Positions 27,847 to 33,982 of a stretch of DNA of 33,982 nt are shown here, piece by piece. The stretch spans positions 1 to 33,982 of the forward strand of contig JAACJQ010000200.1 in NCBI GenBank assembly GCA_016879935.1. Reading direction: 5' to 3'. Made by a program: the position numbers and the translations under genes. The stretch is from Archangiaceae bacterium (GTDB lineage: Bacteria > Myxococcota > Myxococcia > Myxococcales > Myxococcaceae). The number at the start of each line of letters is the position of its first letter. Positions within the stretch are counted from its first letter, which is position 1. The notes beneath the pieces are model-generated. The model made no database searches. It worked only from the letters and a program-made list of their open reading frames with translations, and was not told where the DNA came from.

Positions 27847-28433
27847 TTCAGCTCGGCGCGTGACTCCGGTGGTCGCACGAACACGTTCACGGCAGGCGCT
27901 GGCGCCATCTCACCCGTTCGCTGAACCGAGGCGAACAGCGTGTCGGCCAGCGTCTCCTCCTCGAGCGTTCCCGTGAACTTCGCGCCCAGCACGCGCCCGT
28001 CACACTCGACCGCGTAGAGCACCGTCATCTGCTCCGCGGCGAAGAGGTGCAGCCGCAGGCCTCCCCAGCGCAGGCCCTGCGCGATGCCGAAGCCCTTCTC
28101 GAGACACCGCACCATCATCGGGTCGACGTCGGCACGCTCGGCGGGGCGGAAGAACTCGAGCTGGCCTCCGCTCGGCAGCTTCAGCTTCAGCCCAAGCACC
28201 CCCGACACCGCCCACGGCCCCCGTTCGAACGTCACGTTGAACGAGGGCACGGGCTGGTACCGACCCTCGGGCTCGTCGCGCATGAGCACGAGCGCGGGCA
28301 AGGCACCCAGCAAGAACGGGCTCAAGAGCAGCCACCCGGTCCACCGCAGCGGTGGAATCGGGCGCAGCACCCGGTCAGCGCCGAAGAAGATGAAGCCGCA
28401 CAGCAGGGAAGGGAGCAGAAGCAGAACGCGCAT
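27843..28433 (-). CDS. hypothetical membrane protein
   Basis: 196 residues. The start MRVLLLLPSLLCGFIFFGAD is a membrane helix or uncleaved signal, and a second helix follows at about 33-50 (GWLLLSPFLLGALPALVLM). The remaining 145 residues are soluble and mixed alpha/beta (SGGQLEFFRPAERADVDPMM, LHLFAAEQMTVLYAVECDGR), with a proline-rich end. With two helices both termini would be on the same side. No family is recognised. It is the last gene downstream of the FHA gene on this strand, but a terminator at 28471-28508 separates them. Confidence 0.72.
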   Translation of the reverse strand: MRVLLLLPSLLCGFIFFGADRVLRPIPPLRWTGWLLLSPFLLGALPALVLMRDEPEGRYQPVPSFNVTFERGPWAVSGVLGLKLKLPSGGQLEFFRPAERADVDPMMVRCLEKGFGIAQGLRWGGLRLHLFAAEQMTVLYAVECDGRVLGAKFTGTLEEETLADTLFASVQRTGEMAPAPAVNVFVRPPESRAELN

Positions 28434-28470
28434 GCCTGTGGTTGGCGCGGGCGCGCGGTTTCCGTCACGA

Positions 28471-28508
28471 GAAAATGAAACAGGGACGACCCGTGCTGGC
28501 GTCGTCCC
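28471..28508 (-). terminator. intrinsic terminator of the FHA/TPR gene
   Basis: On the minus strand GGGACGAC (28508-28501) pairs with GTCGTCCC (28490-28483) around a ten-base loop and is followed by TGTTTCATTTTC. It lies about 26 bases after the stop of the gene at 28535. Confidence 0.8.
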
Positions 28509-28534
28509 CGTTGGCTGCGAGCGCTGTGACCGGC

Positions 28535-30118
28535 TCAGTCGCCGAACGCGTCGTCGATGCTGGTCTTGCTCGGCGCCTTCTTCGGGGCCGGCTTGGGCGC
28601 AGGGGCGGGCGCCTCGTCATCGCCACCACCGCCGCTCAGGTTCGCCAGCGCGCCCTTCGCCTTCGAGTTCGCCGGGTCGTTCTTCAGCGAAGCGGCGTAG
28701 GCGGCCTTGGCCTTCTCATCGTCACCGTTCGCCTCGTACTGCTTGCCGACGAGGAAATAGAGGTTGCCGAGGTGCTTGCGAATCTCGCTGCCATACTTGC
28801 CCCAGCCGCTCGAGAGCTGCTCGTCGAGGGCGAGCGCCTTGGTGAACTCCTTGATGGCGACGGTGCCGTTGTTCGAGAGCAGCGCCTCCTGGCCGGAGTC
28901 GTACGACGAGATGAACTTGAGCAGCTTGTCCGAGAGCTCCTTGTCGCCAGCCGACTTCGCCAGCTCGAGTGAGCCTTCGGCGTTGCCACGCTCATAGGGC
29001 GCCAGAATCTGCGAACGCTTGCCGCCGCCCTTGGCCGAAGCAGCGCTGTTGTCTTCGTCGTCGCTCGAAGCAGCCGCCGCGTTCCGCGCGCCAGCCGCAG
29101 CTCGTTTCGCCGCAATGGCAACACGGTTGGGGGCCGTGCGCGCTGGAGCCACGGAGGGCGCCGAGCCCGTGACGCCCGGCACCGACTTCACCGTCGCTGG
29201 CCCTTCGTCGATGCTGGGCTCTTCCTGTGCCGGCTCTTCGTTCTGCACCGCAGCAGCGGGCGTTGTGCGCGTGACGACGACCTTGCCGCTCTCGGCCTGC
29301 TTGCGCTTGAGCGCGTCGGCGATGGCATCGTTGGGCTCGTTCGTGATGGCGGCCTTGGCCGTCTTCTCGCCGCTCGTCGTGGTGCTGCCAGTCGCCATCC
29401 GAATGAGCGCGAACGCGAGGACGGCGGCGAGGCCGAACCCGACCGCGCCGGCGAAGACCGCGATCTTCACCATGCGGTTGGAGTTGACGGGGCGAACGTG
29501 GCCGCTGGTCTGCGCCGCGGTCGGCCGGGCGACGACGGCGGTCGGAACGCGGGCCTTGCCAGTCGACGGCGCGACGGGCTTCTCGCCCTTCTGCATCGGG
29601 CCGCGCAGCCGAATGAGCGCGTTGCCGAGGGCGAGCGAGTCGCCGATCTTCACCTCGACCTCGCTCGCGATGCGCGTCTTGTTCACGAAGGAGCCGTTCT
29701 GCGACCCGAGATCCTTCACGAAGAACTGCTCACCGATGCGTCGAACCTGTGCGTGCCGCCGCGAGATCGACGGGTGCTGCAGGCGCAGATCGGAGACCGA
29801 CGCGCGGCCGATCACGACCGTGCCCTGCTTCACCTCGAGCAGCTGACCCGCTCCGGGGCCGCGCTCGACGTAGAGGAACGCTGGTTTGTAGCTCTGTTCG
29901 CCCATGCCGTACGACGCCTGCATCTCCTGGTCTGCCTTCTCGGTGTCGTAGATGGCCGTGGGAATCGCTTCTTCTGCCTTCTTCAAGGGCCGCCTCGCTC
30001 CGGTGGTGCTGCTGGGGTACTGGGGAACCCGCTGCGGGCGGGGATCATCGGCTCTGAGAATGTTCTCTTCAGAAATCGGAAAGTCATCGGCGTCAGAGCG
30101 CTTGGGGTGCGGCGGCAT
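28535..30118 (-). CDS. FHA-domain membrane protein with TPR-like C-terminus
   Basis: 527 residues from the ATG at 30118, closely preceded by GGAG; the frame is open further upstream into cysS but is not protein-like there. Residues 1-78 are disordered and charged. An FHA domain spans about 79-172: VVIGRASVSDLRLQHPSISR, RRHAQV and VKDLGSQNGSFVN hold the phosphothreonine-binding residues Arg105, Ser117 and Asn141. A linker and a single membrane helix (about 217-240) follow, then a long Ala/Pro/Thr region. The C-terminal 110 residues contain TPR-type helices (NGTVAIKEFTKALALDEQLS, DDEKAKAAYAASLKNDP). It would read Thr phosphorylation inside the cell and carry a protein-interaction domain outside. 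The kinase partner is not identified; the pseudokinase at 1601 is distant. Confidence 0.87.
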   Translation of the reverse strand: MPPHPKRSDADDFPISEENILRADDPRPQRVPQYPSSTTGARRPLKKAEEAIPTAIYDTEKADQEMQASYGMGEQSYKPAFLYVERGPGAGQLLEVKQGTVVIGRASVSDLRLQHPSISRRHAQVRRIGEQFFVKDLGSQNGSFVNKTRIASEVEVKIGDSLALGNALIRLRGPMQKGEKPVAPSTGKARVPTAVVARPTAAQTSGHVRPVNSNRMVKIAVFAGAVGFGLAAVLAFALIRMATGSTTTSGEKTAKAAITNEPNDAIADALKRKQAESGKVVVTRTTPAAAVQNEEPAQEEPSIDEGPATVKSVPGVTGSAPSVAPARTAPNRVAIAAKRAAAGARNAAAASSDDEDNSAASAKGGGKRSQILAPYERGNAEGSLELAKSAGDKELSDKLLKFISSYDSGQEALLSNNGTVAIKEFTKALALDEQLSSGWGKYGSEIRKHLGNLYFLVGKQYEANGDDEKAKAAYAASLKNDPANSKAKGALANLSGGGGDDEAPAPAPKPAPKKAPSKTSIDDAFGD

Positions 30119-30163
30119 GTGAACTCCAGAAGACAGTCGTTTGGCTGACGAGGTATCGCACAT

Positions 30164-30193
30164 CTGACACCATGAGTTTCCTCCAGGTAAAGT
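30164..30193 (+). promoter_or_regulatory. cysS: candidate cysS promoter
   Basis: CTGACA at 30164-30169, an 18-base spacer and TAAAGT at 30188-30193 match a sigma-70 promoter. The -10 ends 9 bases before the cysS ATG at 30203, so the message would have almost no leader. Confidence 0.5.
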
Positions 30194-30202
30194 CCCCTCC
30201 CC

Positions 30203-31684
30203 ATGGCGCCCCCAGACATCCGCATTTTCAACACGATGCAACAGACGAAGGTTCCGCTGGTTCCTCTCAACCCAGGGAAACTCGGCATCTACGTCTGCGG
30301 CCCCACCGTCTACTCCTGGGTCCACATCGGCAACGCCCGTACCTTCACCTCGTTCGACACGATCGTCCGCTACCTGCGGTTTCGCGGCTTCGAGGTGCGC
30401 TACGTGCGCAACTACACCGACGTCGACGACAAGATCATCAAGGCGGCGAACGAGGCGAAGGAAGACCCGATCGCGCTGGCCGCTCACTTCATTCGTGAGT
30501 TCGAAGCCGACACGAAGGCGCTTCATCTGCTGCCGCCCGACGTCTCGCCGAAGGTCTCAGACACGATCCCCGAGATCGTGGCGATCATCGAGAAGCTGAT
30601 CGCGCGCGGCGCAGCGTACGCAGCCGGCGGAGACGTCTACTTCGAGGTTCGCAAGTACCCCGGCTACCTCAAGCTCTCGAAGAAGAACCTCGACGATCTC
30701 GTGTCAGGCGCCGGCGAACGCGAGCTCGTGCTCGACTCGAAGAAGGACCCGATGGACTTCGCGCTGTGGAAGGCCGCGAAGCCGGGCGAACCCTCGTGGG
30801 ACTCTCCGTGGGGCAAGGGCCGGCCGGGGTGGCACATCGAGTGCTCGGCCATGAGCGCCAAGTACCTCGGCGAGACGTTCGATCTGCACGGCGGCGGGCT
30901 CGACCTGATCTTCCCCCACCACGAGAACGAGATCGCGCAGTCGGAAGCGGCGAGCGGCAAGACGCTCTGCAACTGCTGGATGCACGGCGGCTTCCTCGAC
31001 CTCGAGGGCGCGAAGATGTCGAAGTCGCTCGGCAACGTCGTGCGGCTGCGCGACGCGCTCCAGCAGGTCGATGCCGAAGCGCTGCGCTTCTTCTTCCTCA
31101 CCACGCACTATCGCCAGGCGCTCTCGTTCTCGGACAAGCAGCTCGCCGATGCCGAGACGCGCATGGAGTACTTCTACGAGACGCTCCGCAAGGTCGATGA
31201 GCGCGTCGAGGGGAAGGACTTTGGCCAGGGCGCCCTGCACGGAGACCCCGAGCGGTTCCTGCGCGAGCTCGACGAGGCGATGGCCGACGACTTCAACTTC
31301 CCTGGCGCGCTCGGTGCGCTCTCAGGGTTGTTCAACGAACTCAACCAGCTCACCGACAAGCCACCCGTGAAGGACAAGGCGATGGTGGGGCGCACGTTGC
31401 TGGCGCTCCGTGACATCGCGAAGAAGGCCTCGCTCGCGCTGGGGCTCTTCGAAGACAAGCCCTCCGATTGGCTGCTGCGTCGCCGCGATCGTCAGGTCGC
31501 GCGGCTCGGCATCGACGTCGCGAAGGTCGACGCTGGCATCGCAGCCCGCCAGGAAGCGCGGGTGGCGAAGAACTTCCAGGAAGCTGATCGCATTCGCGCC
31601 GAGCTGAAGGCCATGCGCGTCGAGATCATGGACACGCCCGCTGGCACTTCCTGGAAGGTGCTCAGCGAGCTGCCGACGACCTGA
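30203..31684 (+). CDS. cysS: cysteinyl-tRNA synthetase
   Basis: 493 residues, the normal length of CysRS, which charges tRNA-Cys with cysteine in the cytoplasm. The first family motif IRIFNTMQQTKVPLVP lies close to the start, so the ATG at 30203 and not that at 30236 must be used. The class I signatures are HIGN (41-44) and KMSKS (271-275). The zinc ligands are Cys32, Cys214, His239 and Glu243. LHGGGLDLIFPHHENEIAQS and WMHGGFL are further hallmarks. The C-terminal helical domain ends with RQEARVAKNFQEADRIRAEL. No Shine-Dalgarno sequence is visible, consistent with a very short leader. Its stop abuts that of the convergent protease gene (TGATCA at 31682-31687). Confidence 0.98.
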   Translation: MAPPDIRIFNTMQQTKVPLVPLNPGKLGIYVCGPTVYSWVHIGNARTFTSFDTIVRYLRFRGFEVRYVRNYTDVDDKIIKAANEAKEDPIALAAHFIREFEADTKALHLLPPDVSPKVSDTIPEIVAIIEKLIARGAAYAAGGDVYFEVRKYPGYLKLSKKNLDDLVSGAGERELVLDSKKDPMDFALWKAAKPGEPSWDSPWGKGRPGWHIECSAMSAKYLGETFDLHGGGLDLIFPHHENEIAQSEAASGKTLCNCWMHGGFLDLEGAKMSKSLGNVVRLRDALQQVDAEALRFFFLTTHYRQALSFSDKQLADAETRMEYFYETLRKVDERVEGKDFGQGALHGDPERFLRELDEAMADDFNFPGALGALSGLFNELNQLTDKPPVKDKAMVGRTLLALRDIAKKASLALGLFEDKPSDWLLRRRDRQVARLGIDVAKVDAGIAARQEARVAKNFQEADRIRAELKAMRVEIMDTPAGTSWKVLSELPTT

Positions 31685-33121
31685 TCAGCGGCGACGACGG
31701 CGGAGCAGCGCGAGGAGGGGGAGAAGCGTGAGCCCGCCCACGCTGCTGCAGCCCGTCTTCGCGATGGGGCCTGCAATGGCCGCCTTGGGCAACAGGATCT
31801 GCGGCTTGGGCGGCTCCTGACAGAAGCGGAAGCCGTTCCACCCGTTCGCGCACTGCCAGTTGTCGGGGCAATCGCCCTGGTTGCGGCAGGTGAGCTGACA
31901 GATCGAATCGCCTTCGGTCGGGCCGGTGCAGACCGTGTCCATCGCGCAGAAGTTCGTGTTGATGCGGCACGCCGCGCCAACGGCGACGATGGGGAGCTGC
32001 TTCTTGAGGCAGAAGCCAGTGAGGCACTCGAAGCCCATCGCGCAGTCCGCGGCGCCCGTGCAGGCCCGCGTGCAGTACGGCTGCAGGTTCTGGGGGTCGT
32101 TGCGGCACTCGCGGTTCACGCACTGCGTGGCCATCGTGCAGTCGCCTCCCTGGGGAACACAGTCAGGGTCGGGGTCTGCGCAGGCGGTGGTCGCGCACAG
32201 GCCGTTGGGGCCGCAGTCAGGGCAGTCGGGGTCGACGCCGCCCATGAGACCGAGGCACACCGAGCTGCAGATGTTGTCCTTCGCGCAGACGCAGTCGAAG
32301 TCGGGCATCGCGCAGTTGGTGGCGCAGCGGCCGTCGCGGTCGCACGACGGCGCTTCGTACATCGTCAGGTACATCTGCACGAACGACGCGAAGGCGTCGA
32401 CGCGGGTATCGGCTCCGTAGGTGCACGTCTGCGAGGTGGTGAAGCTGTGAATGCCGACCTGCCGCTCGACCCCATCGGGGAACGTGTAGAACGTGGGGCC
32501 GCCCGAGTCGCCCTGGCAGATGCCCTTCGACTGGTTGTCACCCATGAAGATCAGCTGCTGGGTGAGCTGAGCGACGGTCAGGTTGACCTGCCGCCGAGTG
32601 CCATTGCCCGAGCCCGGCATCGTGTTGCCGTAGCCGACCGCGCGAATGGGCCGCCCTTGCGTGCCGTTCATCGACTGGTTGTTCCACGGCTTCGGGTTCA
32701 CGTTCGCCGGAGCGCTCTCGAGCAGGATGATGGCGATGTCGTTGCGGAGATCCTGGCCGTTGGGGTTCCACTGCGGGTGGGTGTTCCACCTGAGGGCGCG
32801 GTAGGTGTTCACGCCAAACCGGATCTGCTGATCGGTGGGCGCGTTGTGCGCGATCACCGAGCGGGCGGAGTCGACACAGTGCGCAGCCGTCAGCAGGGTG
32901 CGTGAGCCGATCAAGGTGGCGGTGCAGATGCCCATCTGGCCGCTGGTCTCGGTCATGATGAGCTGAAAGACGTTGTTGTCGGTGGCGGGCGCGACCGTGC
33001 CGCCGACGATGGCGCCGCGTTGATAGGCGACGGGAGGCAGCTCGGAGGAACCGCCCTCTTCGACAGTCAGCCCACAGGCGACGGTGAACAGCGCGAACGA
33101 CGAAAGAAGGCGGAGTTTCAT
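31685..33121 (-). CDS. trypsin-like serine protease with Cys-rich modules and MYXO-CTERM tail
   Basis: 478 residues. The N-terminus is a lipoprotein-type signal (MKLRLLSSFALFTVAC, Cys16). A trypsin-family domain spans about 38-255, with the triad His81 (LTAAHC), Asp128 (RNDIAIILL) and Ser206 (CQGDSGGP) intact and IVGGT at its expected activation start. Residues about 258-440 are Cys-rich modules (CDRDGRCATNCAMPDFDCVC, CPDCGPNGLC). The last 21 residues are a MYXO-CTERM-like sorting signal: Cys458-Ser-Ser, a hydrophobic stretch, then five Arg. Such tails are processed by myxosortase and leave the protein at the cell surface. The gene lies 3 bases downstream of a paralogue, so the two probably form an operon. 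The substrate is unknown. Confidence 0.92.
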   Translation of the reverse strand: MKLRLLSSFALFTVACGLTVEEGGSSELPPVAYQRGAIVGGTVAPATDNNVFQLIMTETSGQMGICTATLIGSRTLLTAAHCVDSARSVIAHNAPTDQQIRFGVNTYRALRWNTHPQWNPNGQDLRNDIAIILLESAPANVNPKPWNNQSMNGTQGRPIRAVGYGNTMPGSGNGTRRQVNLTVAQLTQQLIFMGDNQSKGICQGDSGGPTFYTFPDGVERQVGIHSFTTSQTCTYGADTRVDAFASFVQMYLTMYEAPSCDRDGRCATNCAMPDFDCVCAKDNICSSVCLGLMGGVDPDCPDCGPNGLCATTACADPDPDCVPQGGDCTMATQCVNRECRNDPQNLQPYCTRACTGAADCAMGFECLTGFCLKKQLPIVAVGAACRINTNFCAMDTVCTGPTEGDSICQLTCRNQGDCPDNWQCANGWNGFRFCQEPPKPQILLPKAAIAGPIAKTGCSSVGGLTLLPLLALLRRRRR

Positions 33122-33124
33122 GGG

Positions 33125-33982
33125 TCAGTTCCGGCGGCGGCGCAGCATCGGGACCATCAGCATGAGCACGCCCAACAGTCCACCGGGCGCTGAGGTGCAG
33201 CCGCCCTTCGGCACGTTCCCCAGCTGAGGCAGAACGCCCGGGACCGTCTTCGGAATGAAGTCGAGGGTCGCTGGACGGCAATAGCGGCCACCCATCTTGC
33301 CGCCTTCGCAGTTCGCGCCATCGCCACAGTCAGCGGTGACGCTGCACGACTGCACGCAGCGGGTGATGCCGTTGTTGGGCCCGTTGCAGGTGCTGGTGAC
33401 GCAGAAGTCGAGCATGGGCGAGCACGCGTCGAAGAGCTGGCGTTCGGGTCGGGGGAGAATTCGGCAGGCTCCGGAGACGCACTGCATGCCCGACTGGCAT
33501 TCGCTGTTCTGCCCGCAGGCGCGGCTGCAATAGGTGTCTTTGTTCTGCGCGTCGTTCACGCACTGACGGCCCTGGCACTGCGTCGCTGCCGTGCACAGGC
33601 CACCCTCGCTGACACAGTCGCCATCGGCGCGCGGGCATTGGCCGACGGCACAGATGCCGTCGGCGCCACAGTTGGCTGGGCAATCGGCGTCGCGCGAGAA
33701 GTCCGTGCATTCGACGGAGCACTGCCCATCGCCACTGGCGCACGCGCAGTCTTGATCGATCACGGCGCAGCCCTGCTTGCAGAGGCCATCGAGCTCGCAG
33801 GTTGGCTCTTCCCACGCGCTGGAGGTCTGCCGAATCCACGGGACGACGGTGTCGACGCGCATGTCGACGCCGAAGTTCGTGCACCCCTGGTCGCCGTAGC
33901 TGACGACGCCGATGAGCTTCTCGTCGGTCGTGCCGGGCAGCACCATGAAGGCCGGCCCGCCCGAGTCGCCCTGGCAGGTCTG
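33125..33982 (-). CDS. trypsin-like serine protease with MYXO-CTERM tail, C-terminal part (5' end outside window)
   Basis: The frame enters at the window end at QTCQGDSGGPAF, which contains the catalytic Ser motif, and runs 285 residues to the stop at 33125. The rest of the protease domain (KLIGVVSYGDQGC) is followed by Cys-rich modules (CELDGLCKQGCAVIDQDCAC, CPANCGADGIC) closely matching those of the downstream gene. The C-terminus is again MYXO-CTERM-like: GGC, a hydrophobic stretch (GLLGVLMLMVPML), then RRRRN. It is a tandem paralogue of the gene at 31685, three bases apart. The His and Asp of the triad lie beyond the window. Confidence 0.9.
   Translation of the reverse strand, partial: QTCQGDSGGPAFMVLPGTTDEKLIGVVSYGDQGCTNFGVDMRVDTVVPWIRQTSSAWEEPTCELDGLCKQGCAVIDQDCACASGDGQCSVECTDFSRDADCPANCGADGICAVGQCPRADGDCVSEGGLCTAATQCQGRQCVNDAQNKDTYCSRACGQNSECQSGMQCVSGACRILPRPERQLFDACSPMLDFCVTSTCNGPNNGITRCVQSCSVTADCGDGANCEGGKMGGRYCRPATLDFIPKTVPGVLPQLGNVPKGGCTSAPGGLLGVLMLMVPMLRRRRN

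Overview
The window is GC-rich (about two-thirds G+C by eye) and looks like chromosomal DNA of a myxobacterium (Myxococcota). The evidence is a near-canonical CdnL/CarD regulator, two trypsin-like proteins with Cys-rich modules and MYXO-CTERM-type C-termini, many lipoproteins with Asp-Gly-Gly or Cys-rich stretches, an AgmX/PglI-like domain, and an FHA/TPR membrane protein. Coding density is very high. No rRNA, tRNA, CRISPR array, insertion sequence or prophage gene was seen.

Layout. 1-3970: the N-terminal half of an OPT-family transporter (minus strand); a small membrane protein overlapping a membrane-anchored pseudokinase; and an ECF sigma factor fused to a transmembrane segment and a periplasmic AgmX/PglI-like domain. 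4053-6662: a tightly packed set of two SPFH/band-7 proteins (one membrane-anchored, one a lipoprotein) and a secreted FmdE-like protein, separated from the sigma gene by an 8-bp inverted repeat. 6663-8912: an alpha/beta-hydrolase lipoprotein and a DmpA-type (P1) peptidase gene broken by a one-base frameshift. 8979-11586: a 37-residue very basic protein, then a translationally coupled trio of envelope protein, ECF sigma factor and TM/TPR-like protein with a 15-bp minisatellite. 11644-17135: a von Willebrand A lipoprotein, a small lipoprotein, a HAD hydrolase, an outer-membrane barrel protein and a Cys-rich lipoprotein. 17288-22482: DNA polymerase III alpha (dnaE), a frameshifted discoidin-like lipoprotein and a 3-hydroxyisobutyryl-CoA hydrolase-like enzyme. 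22588-28433: a coiled-coil membrane protein with 54-bp repeats, ComEC, CdnL and two small membrane proteins. 28535-33982: an FHA/TPR protein, cysteinyl-tRNA synthetase, and two tandem MYXO-CTERM trypsin-like proteins, the second cut by the window end.

How the genes relate. The housekeeping functions (dnaE, cysS, cdnL, comEC) are scattered among lineage-specific envelope genes. Signalling is prominent: two ECF sigma modules, both linked to a membrane-spanning partner (one as a fusion, one as a coupled neighbour), a pseudokinase, and an FHA protein. The least ordinary features are the sigma fusion with an internal ribosome-binding site and start, the pseudokinase, the TM-anchored/lipoprotein SPFH pair with FmdE, and the fact that six of seven convergent gene pairs have stop codons that abut or overlap. 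Two genes are each restored by adding a single C. One of these carries a textbook -1 slippery heptamer and a downstream hairpin, so programmed frameshifting, mutation and sequencing error all remain open there.
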